In this document: positions 20,559 through 29,870 of the stretch, in pieces | Numbering within the stretch: the stretch's first letter is position 1 | Layout: every line of letters starts with the position of its first letter | Source: Skeletonema tropicum | Taxonomy: Eukaryota; Bacillariophyta; Thalassiosirophyceae; Thalassiosirales; Thalassiosiraceae | DNA: 64,000 nucleotides | NCBI GenBank assembly: GCA_037178625.1 | Contig: CM074127.1 | Coordinates: 4,154,001-4,218,000 of the forward strand | Reading direction: 5' to 3' | Made by a program: the position numbers and the translations under genes | Notes under the pieces: generated by a model | Database searches by the model: none | Seen by the model: the letters and a program-made list of their open reading frames with translations, nothing else | Told to the model about the DNA's origin: nothing

Positions 20559-21467
20559 ATGATGCTGCTGACCACTTTATGCCTTCAGCTGTTGCTGCTG
20601 TTGAAATCAACATGTGCATTCACGGCGCCATCCATCTCCAGCCAACTGTCGACTACTAAAACGACTTCTTCCATTTTTTCATCATCAAACGATGGGGAAT
20701 TTACAGGCTTTGGCAATGTAGGCTTCCTTGTTCTTGCTGGAGGTACTGGTTCACGTATGAAAGCAAACATGCCCAAACAATTTTTAGATCTATCTGGATC
20801 GCCAGTGTTGCATTACTCATTGCACTTGTTCCTTGAAAAGCTACCTGAATATTGCGCACAAAATGGATTATCACCACCCAGCACGGTAGTATTAGTGATG
20901 GATCCCAAGTATCAACCAGATTATCAGCCAATCGTTGACAAATACAATGGAAAATTGGCATTTGCTAACCCTGGTGTAGAGCGACAGGGCTCTGTCGAAA
21001 ATGGTCTCAATAAATTGGTGGAACTTTCAAAAGAGAATAATGGTTCTCCCTGTGAGTTTGTCGCTGTCCATGATAGTGCACGACCATTGGTCACTATTCC
21101 TGAAATAGAATCGGTGGTGAGGGACGCACAGAGTGTCGGTGCAGCTGTGTTGGGTGTGCCTTGCAAGGCTACAATCAAAGAAAGCGATGACGGTGTACTC
21201 GTACAACGAACAATTCCCCGTGCACGATTGTGGGAAGTCCATACACCTCAAGTTGTTAAGGTTGAGGCATTGTTACGAGGGTTTGACAAGGTTGAAAAGG
21301 AAAATCTTGAGGTTACTGATGACGTGTCCATCATTGAAGCTTTGGGAGAGCCTGTCAAATTGACTCTAGGAGAGTACACCAACTTGAAGATAACAACTCC
21401 CGAAGATTTGGATGTCGCAACTGCTATTTTGAAGGATAGAGAAGATGATCAGATTAACTTAATTTAA
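20559..21467 (+). CDS. ispD: 2-C-methyl-D-erythritol 4-phosphate cytidylyltransferase, plastid-targeted
   Basis: Transfers CMP from CTP to MEP, the third step of the plastid non-mevalonate isoprenoid pathway. The product is 302 residues. Seen: signal peptide MMLLTTLCLQLLLLLKSTCA ending before Phe21 (CA/FTAPS, a textbook ASAFAP site), the nucleotidyltransferase loop VLAGGTGSRMKANMPKQFL (58-76), the conserved VHDSARPLV block, then VPCKATIKE, RARLWEVHTPQV and the closing TDDVSIIE...NLKITTPEDL. All the expected IspD blocks are present in order and the length fits bacterial IspD (~230) plus the bipartite leader. It supplies isoprenoids that feed carotenoid synthesis, to which the gene at 9849 may also belong. 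Confidence 0.94.
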   Translation: MMLLTTLCLQLLLLLKSTCAFTAPSISSQLSTTKTTSSIFSSSNDGEFTGFGNVGFLVLAGGTGSRMKANMPKQFLDLSGSPVLHYSLHLFLEKLPEYCAQNGLSPPSTVVLVMDPKYQPDYQPIVDKYNGKLAFANPGVERQGSVENGLNKLVELSKENNGSPCEFVAVHDSARPLVTIPEIESVVRDAQSVGAAVLGVPCKATIKESDDGVLVQRTIPRARLWEVHTPQVVKVEALLRGFDKVEKENLEVTDDVSIIEALGEPVKLTLGEYTNLKITTPEDLDVATAILKDREDDQINLI

Positions 21468-21661
21468 AGGAATGAATATCAAGAAACCAGCTTTTATAGC
21501 CCTGCAGCCTGCAGCTCTTGCTCTGCTGTGTGAAAGATATACCTATGTTTCATTACAGGTAAATATTTGAATTTACTGGTACCCCGCCCAACCTAAGTAG
21601 CGAGAAAGATTTTGAAAATCACGGAGATCAGATCAAGGGTAAAGATCTTGGATCAGGATAA

Positions 21662-21780
21662 GGATTATGGATCGGGGGCACAATGCCCCCTTTTTGCCCC
21701 CTTTGCCCCCTTTTTAGACGGGCGACAAAGCGCCCGCGGGTGAATCTTCGGCGGGATGTTGGGTTGTCACTATGTAACTA
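21662..21780 (+). repeat. Left terminal inverted repeat
   Basis: About 100 bp imperfectly matching the reverse complement of 25775-25893, including the outermost GGATTATGGATCGGGGGC and the CGCCCGCGGGTGAATC block. The inner part differs by small indels. Confidence 0.75.
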
Positions 21781-21895
21781 CCCGCGTAGTTATATAAGTA
21801 CATTGTCACTACGTAGTGACAATGTAACTACCCGCGTTGTTACATTGTCACTACGCGGGTAGTTACATAGTGACAAGGCGGGCGGTTTGATAAGC
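21780..21895. repeat. Subterminal palindrome cluster, left
   Basis: Several overlapping palindromes built from GTCACTACGTAGTGAC and GTAACTACCCGCG/CGCGGGTAGTTAC, ending in AAGGCGGGCGG. A similar but differently arranged cluster lies near the right end. Such subterminal repeats are typical transposase-binding regions; the role here is inferred. Confidence 0.6.
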
Positions 21896-21969
21896 GATAC
21901 AAAACGCTGCATACTTATTAAATAAATACAAAGTTAATCACCATAGGCATTATGTATCACATCATATTA

Positions 21970-22735
21970 TCATCGCTTCGAAAGGGCAGCATACTAAGTA
22001 TCGTTCGCCGTCCTCTCCTCCTACTGTTGGTTGTGCTTCTGTGGTCAGGCTGGCAATGAGGCAGCGCCGCTTCTCCATTTTTTGGCCAGCGCCAGTTTTT
22101 TGGCGATTCCTGCACATCAACAACTAACTTGACGCCGACATAAATAATATCCACCTATCGTTCAATTATTCCTACTTAGAAAGCACCAATATGTCCTTCA
22201 TTGCAGACGATGGCTTTTCTTTTCTTGACACCTACCGAGATAGGAGCAATGGTGGGGATGAGAGCGAAAATGAACGGTCTCATGTGAGCTCAAAGAAGGA
22301 CTTTGACTTTTCTTTCATTGGCTACCGAGATAGGATCGATGATGAGGATGAGAGTGACAGTGACCATTCTCATTTGATCCCCTCTTCTTCGATGTCCGAG
22401 GAAGAAGGCAACGATGAACAAGAGTGCATGTGTCATACTGGTGCTGATAGTTTCGAGCTACCTCAAAGTCCTGCCGCTGCTGAAACTCCGGTGGGGAGGG
22501 CCTAGAAGATAGTGATGATGAGGATGAAGGTGTAGAAGGAGGGTGGGGTGAACTAATTGCCTCATTCGGAGATTTGGATAAGTGTGATGAAGGGACAAGT
22601 GGAGAGGGGAGTGGCTGTCATTTTGATTTTAGTTTCTCCTTCGGCGAATCAAAATCCACAGAGGAGGAGGATGATGATGACGAAGAAGAGATTTCGTCGG
22701 AGGGTGACGTTTTTCCACAGACCAATACCACCGAT
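21970..22735 (+). repeat. Inverted arm, left copy (truncated transposase 5' end)
   Basis: Near-identical to the reverse complement of 24846-25611. It contains a 104-codon frame at 22191-22505 (MSFIADDGFSFLDTYRDR) and its continuation LEDSDDEDEGVEGG in a second frame, the acidic N-terminal region of the transposase. Similarity ends abruptly at 22735, after which the sequence is unrelated and the transposase frame runs into a stop, so this copy cannot encode a full transposase. Confidence 0.8.
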
Positions 22736-22846
22736 GTCATGATCACATATGATCAAGAGGAGAGACGGAATCATAGGTCCGGGAGCGGGTCAATACTGGT
22801 CGATTAGAGGAGAGATAACAGCTTTGGGTTCAATTAATTACTGATA

Positions 22847-23760
22847 ATGAACGAGAATACTTCAGATAAGAAAGAGGCAGGCACTTTATGTTGTGCTTCT
22901 TGCGGCATTGCAGAAAATGATGATGTCAAATTGAAGAGATGCACTGCTTGCCATCTCGTTCACTATTGTGGTATTCAATGCCAAAAAGATAACAGGCGTA
23001 AACACAAAAGAGCATGTAAGAAACGTGCGGCGGAATCACGTGACGAGCTGCTATTCAAGCAACCGGAGAGCACTCATCTTGGCGATTGTCCCATCTGCAT
23101 GGTTCCTATGCCGCTTCATCCTAAGCAGTATATCACTTATGCTTGTTGCAGTAAAACTGTTTGTAATGGTTGTATTTATGCCATGGACCGTGAGAACACG
23201 AAGAAGCGCGAATGTCCATTCTGTAGAGAAGCGTTGGCCGACACAGCCGGTGGAACAGATAAACAAAGGATGAAAAGAGTTGAGACGAATGATCCCGTTG
23301 CATTGATTATAGAAGGATTCAAGAATTGTGAGAAGGGGGATTATACTGAAGCATTTGGCCATTATACAAAGGCTGCTAAAGGAGATGGTTTGGAAGCTGC
23401 TGAAGCGCATTTTAAACTGTCGAGTATGTATCGAAAGGGGCATGGGGTAGAAAAGGATGAGCAGAAAATGAACATTCACCATCTGGAAGTCGCTGCTATT
23501 GGAGGTCATGCAATCGCTAGATTGTCTCTTGGTACTCACGAGTTGAAGAATGGCAATAAAGAGAGGGCAGTGAAGCATTTGATCATCGCCGCCACTCAGG
23601 AGAAGATCATTCAATCAAAGCGCTGATGAATGCATTCAAGGTAGGTCTTGTCAGCAAAGAGGTACTTGCTGCTACATTGCGTGCACACCAGGCAGCTATA
23701 GATGCAACCAAGACTCCGCAGAGAGATGAAGCTGCAAAATATTTTAGTATGATTGAATGA
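22847..23760 (+). CDS. MYND and RING zinc-finger protein with Sel1-like repeats (C-terminal frameshift)
   Basis: A 259-residue frame (22847-23626) with three parts: a MYND finger (C16, C19, C32, C35, C41, C45, H53, C57; CCASCG...YCGIQCQKD), a RING-like finger with cysteines at 81/84, 100-101, 106/109 and 123/126 (CPICMVPMP...NGCIYAMD...CPFCREAL), and Sel1/TPR-like repeats (about 140-250; FKLSSMYRKGHGVEKDEQKM). Near 23599 one base appears to be missing: the next frame continues HSIKALMNAFKVGLVSKE and ends FSMIE at 23758-23760, the expected C-terminus. The frame may be broken or the base miscalled. MYND-RING-Sel1 proteins are a large family in centric diatoms; RING suggests ubiquitin ligase activity. 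It sits between two inverted transposon arms. Confidence 0.75.
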
Positions 23761-23819
23761 AGAGTTGTTAGAAAGGATAGTGTGTAATTGAAATTCAATG
23801 TACTATAAAACATTATGAC

Positions 23820-25390
23820 TACACTTCAAAAAGAGGATTATGTTCAATATCGTAAGCAAGAAGAACGACAACGCTTTCAAAGCAATGCTTGTGTCTAAGG
23901 AGCTTATCCGCTGTACCTCTTTTACCGTGCCTAAAGCGGTTTTTCATTATATTGAACGATTTCACTCGGCTGAAAAACGTTTCATGACGGCTCTTACACG
24001 TCCAAGCCATCTTTTCATTTCCTTTGACTGACCCTTTCTTGTTGTAATAATCTTGTTTGGCTCTCCAGAATCTGCAAGAAGATAGGATAGATGGAATACG
24101 AGTTAGAAGTGAGAACAAAAAAGAATTTGGAACGTGGTCTCCCAGATCTTCTACTCACATCCGGAATCACCAACGCCTTTCTTTCCTGCTGGGATGCGAA
24201 AAATAAATGCATCTTTGTCTACCTTGTTCTTCTTTTTATCTTTCGTTGTGTATCCTCTGAACATAGAGATGTCATGGATGCTGGCTTCCAGAGGACCTCG
24301 AATCCAGATTATTTCATTCGAATGGATAGAAAGTGCAACTTCATACTTGACTCCGGCGCCTCCCTTTTTAAAGTCATACCAACGGGTTGAAGGGTCAAGT
24401 GCCATCTCGTCCGTCATGAAATGGCATGCATCTATAGAGAAGACAATGATTGTCTCGTCGTTGAAACGGTCCAAACGAATTTTCCCCTCTTTCAGGGAGG
24501 CAAACTTCGCAATATAATCTTCGAGAACTGGGTTAATAACTCCTCACAAGGTCCCCAAATGGCGGACATGACGTGTGCAACCGAATACGTTTTCAGCCAG
24601 TAAAGGGTCATGAAAATGTCTTTGTATTTCAATGAAGGATGCTTGTGGAAAAGGTCCCCCAGAAAAGATGCTACCGTTTTGGGGCACACCCCATACTGGG
24701 CCTTGAAGCGATCAGTATTGCGCTTTTCCCCACACCTGGTGATTCTTTCATCGGTGAATCCAGCAAAGATCAGCCCGTCCCGGAGAACCTCGTCGACAGA
24801 AAACGACCTTCTGGGAGTTGCATCGTTGTTGGCCTCCCCTGATGGATCGGTGGTATTGGTCTGTGGAAAAACGTCACCCTCCGACGAAATCTCTTCTTCG
24901 TCATCATCATCCTCCTCCTCTGTGGATTTTGATTCGCCGAAGGAGAAACTAAAATCAAAATGACAGCCACTCCCCTCTCCACTTGTCCCTTCATCACACT
25001 TATCCAAATCTCCGAATGAGGCAATTAGTTCACCCCACCCTCCTTCTACACCTTCATCCTCATCATCACTATCTTCTAGGCCCTCCCCACCGGAGTTTCA
25101 GCAGCGGCAGGACTTTGAGGTAGCTCGAAACTATCAGCACCAGTATGACACATGCACTCTTGTTCATCGTTGCCTTCTTCCTCGGACATCGAAGAAGAGG
25201 GGATCAAATGAGAATGGTCACTGTCACTCTCATCCTCATCATCGATCCTATCTCGGTAGCCAATGAAAGAAAAGTCAAAGTCCTTCTTTGAGCTCACATG
25301 AGACCGTTCATTTTCGCTCTCATCCCCACCATTGCTCCTATCTCGGTAGGTGTCAAGAAAAGAAAAGCCATCGTCTGCAATGAAGGACAT
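23820..25390 (-). pseudogene. DDE transposase, frameshifted
   Basis: Minus-strand transposase of the eukaryotic DDE_Tnp_4/Harbinger- or IS5-like type. The acidic N-terminus (25390-25076) shifts frame near 25078 into LEDSDDEDEGVEGG, then a helical region containing YGVCPKTVASFLGDLFHKH and WLKTYSVAHVMSAIWGPCEE. Near 24515 the frame shifts again to VLEDYIAKFASLKEGKIRLD. Catalytic stretch: IIVFSIDACHFM (first Asp), PLEASIHDISMFRG (second Asp) and KKGVGDSG. A likely intron (GTGAGT near 24155 to TTGCAG near 24073) leads to YSGEPNKIITTRKGQ; another shift near 24030 leads to CKSRHETFFSRVKSFNIM and a C-terminus ending NPLFEV. At least three frameshifts make it probably inactive; the first is shared by the other arm. 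Confidence 0.7.
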
Positions 25391-25611
25391 ATTGGTGCTT
25401 TCTAAGTAGGAATAATTGAACGATAGGTGGATATTATTTATGTCGGCGTCAAGTTAGTTGTTGATGTGCAGGAATCGCCAAAAAACTGGCGCTGGCCAAA
25501 AAATGGAGAAGCGGCGCTGCCTCATTGCCAGCCTGACCACAGAAGCACAACCAACAGTAGGAGGAGAGGACGGCGAACGATACTTAGTATGCTGCCCTTT
25601 CGAATCGATGA
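24846..25611 (-). repeat. Inverted arm, right copy
   Basis: Reverse-complement partner of 21970-22735, here continuous with the rest of the transposase, so this is the parental orientation and the left arm is the derived truncated copy. Confidence 0.8.
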
Positions 25612-25671
25612 ATCATGGCTGCCATCAACTATACCATCATCAATAAAGGCGGGTGCTTTGCTCGGCGGCTC

Positions 25672-25790
25672 GGTCACAACGATGTCACTACGTAGTGACA
25701 ATGTAACTACCCGCGTAGTTACAATGTCACAACGCGGGTAGTTACATAGTGACAAGGCGGGCGGTTTTGTTGTGACATTGTAACTACACG
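25672..25790. repeat. Subterminal palindrome cluster, right
   Basis: The same CACTACGTAGTG and GTAACTACCCGCG elements as at the left end, in a different order and copy number, again next to AAGGCGGGCGG. Confidence 0.6.
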
Positions 25791-25893
25791 TGTTGTGACA
25801 AGCCCACAGATTCACCCGCGGGCGATTTGTCCACGTCTAAAAGGGGGGACAAAGGGGGCAAAAAGGGGGCATTGTGCCCCCGATCCATAATCC
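25775..25893 (-). repeat. Right terminal inverted repeat
   Basis: Inverse partner of 21662-21780. The outer ~45 bp match almost exactly; the CCCCCTTT tract differs in length. Confidence 0.75.
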
Positions 25894-26041
25894 TCCAGAT
25901 GCGAACAAAAAATCCAGCTTCCAGCTGCGCCATGACGGCAATTGTTATTGTGACTGCTTTACAGCTACACAGTGATGTGAAGGAGCTATGTTCTGGTGAG
26001 GAGCATGTTCTATAACATAAGATTCATCAACATCATTAATA

Positions 26042-27184
26042 ATGACTTTTACGGCAGTGTTGTGGAGAAATTATAGGTTGGTAGGCAGCCATGTTGGCCG
26101 CAAATTCTTCTCCACAAACAACAAGCGTATCGTTGATCTACGAAGTGATACCGTCACCCAACCAACTTCAGCAATGCTACATGCCGCCACACAAGCCACA
26201 ACTGGGGATGATGTGATGGGAGAAGATCCAACAGTGACGGCACTGGAACAGTATGCTGCAGAATTGTTCGGGAAAGATGAAGCGCTTTATTGTCCTACAG
26301 GGACAATGGCTAACATGTGCGCTATTTTGTCGCATTGTCATTACAATAAAACTGCCGAGATGATTATAGGAACAAAATCGCACATTAACTTATACGAGGG
26401 AGGAGGGTATGCCAACTTGGCCGGAGTAAGCTGCAAGCAAATACCCGAAGATGAGCATGCCATGTTTGCGTTTGACGACATTCGAGACGCTTACTTTTGT
26501 GATAACGACGATCATTATGCAAAGTCAACGTTGATCTGTTTAGAGAACACCCACAATATGCTTGGAGGTGTTGCGCTGCCAGCATCATACATTTCTTCAA
26601 TAGGAAAGATGGCAAGAGAGCGCGATATGAAAGTGCACATTGACGGTGCAAGAATTATGAATGCCGCTGTGGCATTGAACACCCCTCCTTCTTCCTTGTG
26701 CGAGGATGCTGATTCAATTTCAGTTTGCTTGTCGAAAGGATTGGGAGCTCCAATGGGCAGTGTTCTAGTTGGAGAGACAGAGTTTATTCGACTAGCTCGT
26801 AGAGCAAGGAAGCGCTTGGGTGGAGGAATGCGACAAGTAGGTGTTATTGCATCAATGGGCATGCACGCATTGACGAACAATGTAAATAGAATGGCAGATG
26901 ATCACTCAAGAGCCCAAAAAATTGCTTCAGAGCTAAAAGCTGCTGGATTCTTTCTTCCCCGAGACGGTAAAGTGGACACAAACATCGTCTTCTTTGCTCT
27001 ACCTGAGGATTCAAAGCTCACTAAGGAAGAGCTGCCACCTAAAATTTTGGAGAAATATGGAGTCAAATTAGCAGGTGGATACAGTAAGGGCGGAAAAATG
27101 TTTCGCTTGGTAACGCACATGGATGTTGATGATGAAGGAGTTGATACCGCAATAGAAGGAATTCTATCTCTCTGTGTTCCTTAA
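26042..27184 (+). CDS. Threonine aldolase (L-allo-threonine aldolase type)
   Basis: PLP-dependent cleavage of threonine/allo-threonine to glycine and acetaldehyde. The product is 380 residues. Seen: an Arg-containing N-terminal extension (MTFTAVLWRNYRLVGSHVGR) that may be a mitochondrial presequence, then the family start RIVDLRSDTVTQPTSAML, the GDDVMGEDPTV block, ALYCPTGTMANM, ENTHNMLGGVALP, KVHIDGARIMNA, and the PLP-binding lysine in SVCLSKGLGAPMGS followed by RKRLGGGMRQVG. All blocks of the beta-eliminating lyase/threonine aldolase family are present in order, with usual length. It begins 149 bp beyond the transposon end, so the transposon sits in its upstream region. Confidence 0.92.
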   Translation: MTFTAVLWRNYRLVGSHVGRKFFSTNNKRIVDLRSDTVTQPTSAMLHAATQATTGDDVMGEDPTVTALEQYAAELFGKDEALYCPTGTMANMCAILSHCHYNKTAEMIIGTKSHINLYEGGGYANLAGVSCKQIPEDEHAMFAFDDIRDAYFCDNDDHYAKSTLICLENTHNMLGGVALPASYISSIGKMARERDMKVHIDGARIMNAAVALNTPPSSLCEDADSISVCLSKGLGAPMGSVLVGETEFIRLARRARKRLGGGMRQVGVIASMGMHALTNNVNRMADDHSRAQKIASELKAAGFFLPRDGKVDTNIVFFALPEDSKLTKEELPPKILEKYGVKLAGGYSKGGKMFRLVTHMDVDDEGVDTAIEGILSLCVP

Positions 27185-27824
27185 TGCGAATTCTGACCTA
27201 GAGGAGTGTTTATAGTGTACTTTCATTTTGCTTCTTGCTTCCTTGTTTGCCTACTTTCACACATCATCTCCTCACGCCATGCATGCTCGAAATACCGCAA
27301 TCAAGATCTCCATAGGGTTAGTGGATATAATTATGATTCACTCTACACACAAACATTATATAATCATTTTGTGCAGCATCAATCAATGTGGATTGAAGAT
27401 CGTCCCTTTTAGTATCGTAGATATCTAATCTGATTAACTTTGTAATCAATGTGGACTGAAGATCTTCATGACTGCCTATCTTTGCCTACTCCTACTAGTG
27501 GCTATGCGATTGTCTGCATCTGTAGATAGCTCTGTTTTTGATACAGTCTCTATTTTCGCTGGGAAATATCTTGGATGTCGGAACGATAAGTATGTATGTA
27601 TCTGGCCATGAGAGTGAGTGTGGTTGCTTTGTTCTTTAGTCTTCAGTTCAAGAGTGATATTTATTCTATAATGTATTTATTTCTATTGAACATTGACATT
27701 GCTCTTCGTGCACTAAGCCAACCTTTGTTGTGGTCGCGATGCACTTAAATGTAGCACGGACCACTATACGAAGAAGGGATGCCCTCCTCTCTTGCTCTTC
27801 TGTGAGCAAGACTTGCTTTGACAT
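27185..27824. other. Convergent intergenic region
   Basis: 640 bp between two convergent gene ends. No gene was seen. A ~20-bp direct repeat (ATCAATGTGGATTGAAGATC at about 27382 and a one-mismatch copy near 27446) is the only structure noted. Confidence 0.45.
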
Positions 27825-29030
27825 CTATGAATTGATGTTCGTTACCGATTGACTATCACAAGCCCTTGTCATCGCTAGGAAGCCGGTCATACCTAAATTT
27901 GGGCCAAGACCTGTATCTCGACGCGACTTCAGTTTCCTTGCCATGCTACGCTCGAGGAATACCTCTGTGATGAAATCAAGCTGGCTTGGATGCGAAGCAA
28001 TTTGTATTTTGTGATCAGACGGTACATTTCTGACATTATCGAACGAATGACGTCTCAAATAATGCTTTTCTTTTGCATTCCCACCATGACAATGCAATGT
28101 GGCCATGGCTGCCGAAACCACTTCATCTGTTGCAGAGGTTATCTCATCTTCCTTCATCTCCGAACCAACTCTCGTGGTAGAAAATGGAAGGGCTTGTGTA
28201 AGTGATGATGCTGGTTTTGTGAACAGAAAAGAGCTTACTCTGCTGGTGAACAAATCCTGCAGGTGCAAGTTTGATTTTTCCTCTTCATTCTCTTTGGGAG
28301 TGACGCCATTGTGTTTAAGACTGGACGATCCGTTGTCTTGATTATCTTCAATGCCGACAACAACATTCTCCCCAAGCGCCTGAAAAGTATTTCGATATTG
28401 AAGCCTATTGGCAGAAATCTCGCTGACACTCGGCTTCTCCATCTTCAAACAACTCTCCCAATCTCCCTGCCGAAACAATCCGTGCCGATACACAGCAACA
28501 TTTGGAAAACGCGGATCGTTCTTTTCAACGCGGAAGCCCCAAGTTGCCAAAACATCCACAAATTGCTCAAATGAAGGCACGTTATTTTCAAAATGAATTG
28601 GAAGGACTTGCGTAGAGAGAGCTTCGGGATTGATTATGATAAAACTTTGATGGTCCGATAAAAACGAAATAAACTTCTCATTTTGCGGTGCAGTCATGAT
28701 GGCCATCAAAATGACCGGGAAACGGGGTTTCTTAGTCATCATTTTGAATGGTTTGAAAGAAGGAGAGAAGAACGGCTTAGACTCGACGCATGTATTCTGT
28801 TCCTCAATAGAGAAGGGTTCTTCTTCTTTGGCGGTGGCTGATGAACGCCGTGTAGTTCTCCTCGGCGACCAGCTACTGCCGCCCGTGGTACGTGGGCGTT
28901 TCTTTAATGGCAAAACTGGCCTGCTGGATGATGCACAAGAGGTGTCATAAGCAGCATGGCCCGAGAAGTCTTCTCCGCTCTGCAACTCGCTAGCCGCGAG
29001 CTCAGCCAGTGCAGAGAGAGGGCAGGACAT
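27825..29030 (-). CDS. Heat-shock-factor-type transcription factor, divergent
   Basis: A 401-residue protein with an HSF-type DNA-binding domain at about 103-198: FPVILMAIMTAPQ (helix 1), FISFLSDHQSFIIINPEAL (strands), VLPIHFENNVPSFEQFVDVL (helix 3 region), TWGFRVEKNDPRFPNVAVYR and FRQGDWESCLKME. The usual recognition-helix core SFVRQLNMYGF is replaced by SFEQFVDVLATWGF, so DNA specificity may differ from classic HSFs. The N-terminus is Ser/Arg-rich with a possible nuclear localisation signal (PLKKRPR); the C-terminus is low-complexity, with no clear leucine-zipper oligomerisation domain. It is head to head with a paralogue at 29871. HSFs are the largest transcription-factor family in diatoms. 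Confidence 0.75.
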   Translation of the reverse strand: MSCPLSALAELAASELQSGEDFSGHAAYDTSCASSSRPVLPLKKRPRTTGGSSWSPRRTTRRSSATAKEEEPFSIEEQNTCVESKPFFSPSFKPFKMMTKKPRFPVILMAIMTAPQNEKFISFLSDHQSFIIINPEALSTQVLPIHFENNVPSFEQFVDVLATWGFRVEKNDPRFPNVAVYRHGLFRQGDWESCLKMEKPSVSEISANRLQYRNTFQALGENVVVGIEDNQDNGSSSLKHNGVTPKENEEEKSNLHLQDLFTSRVSSFLFTKPASSLTQALPFSTTRVGSEMKEDEITSATDEVVSAAMATLHCHGGNAKEKHYLRRHSFDNVRNVPSDHKIQIASHPSQLDFITEVFLERSMARKLKSRRDTGLGPNLGMTGFLAMTRACDSQSVTNINS

Positions 29031-29870
29031 AGTACTCGATTTATGACAATGACATACTCACTGCTCATGCACCTCCCAGGCTTGTCAACTCTAAAACAGC
29101 CAGTCATCTTCACATCCTTCCTGTTCCCAGCACCTTGGTACATTTGTACATGCTTACGTCCGCTAGCGAGATCGAAAGCCGTGACGCCATCAATCAACTA
29201 CCAAAACCATGAAGCACACATAAAAGTGGGAAGCGGGTAGCGGTCATGGGCGACATTCTTCCATGAGAACTTCAAAGAACTGAGTACCGTGTCCGAGCTT
29301 CACGATTAGCTAGAGACACATTGCCAGTCCGTGTGTGCCGCGAATCGCCAGTGGTCATTAGTACCGCCAACGATATTTGTGGATGCTGTGCAAACTGTCC
29401 AGTGCGGTCATTAATGAATTACAGCTTCTAATTCCCTCTAATAAATAAATCATGATAAGATATTATACAGGGGAACAATAATAAATTACATCAAAACTGT
29501 ATGAAGCTGAGCGTTGACAAAGATAGAATACTCGACGGTTCTCCGTGACTCGATGGTCATGATGATGGCAGGTCTTTCTTTCCTCATTCTCACATGCTAA
29601 AACAGTTCGTTATGTAGGTAAAATTGCACACACAATGACTGCAGCAGCCACCGTCCGGTTCAATTTTGCAGCTCATCGGAAAAAATGAAACAACAACAGG
29701 CTCTCACCTCTCACCTCTCACCACTTCTGTACATTATTTCATGCATCAGCCTGAGTGACCTGTGAGATTGTCGTGACACTGCACTCGAATTCAAACTTCA
29801 CATCTACGGCCCATTGTTCCTCTGCCACACATTCACCGAAGCTTTAATCGCCTCCGATACCATTGCCACC
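29031..29870. other. Divergent intergenic region between HSF-like paralogues
   Basis: 840 bp between the two HSF-like starts. A 97-codon minus-strand frame (28904-29197) overlaps the start of the left gene but has no recognisable content. Searching by eye for clustered nGAAn heat-shock elements gave no convincing array. Confidence 0.4.

Larger units (their letters stand above)
21662..25893. mobile_element. Composite DNA transposon with long inverted arms
   Basis: The two ends match in inverse orientation, beginning GGATTATGGATCGGGGGC and running through a run of CCCCC/TTTTT blocks and CGCCCGCGGGTGAATC. Inside are subterminal palindromes, then two arms of 766 bp (21970-22735 and 24846-25611) in inverse orientation, each encoding the acidic N-terminus of the transposase. 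The right half has the rest of a DDE transposase on the minus strand; the left half has instead a MYND-RING-Sel1 gene on the plus strand. No clear target-site duplication was found outside the ends. The layout suggests an inverted duplication of one element end joined to a captured host gene, or two nested insertions in opposite orientation. Confidence 0.75.

Noticed and set aside
28904..29197. 97-codon minus-strand frame as an upstream HSF exon
   Set aside because: No HSF-like content and no convincing splice pair joining it to the main frame, which already has a good ATG.
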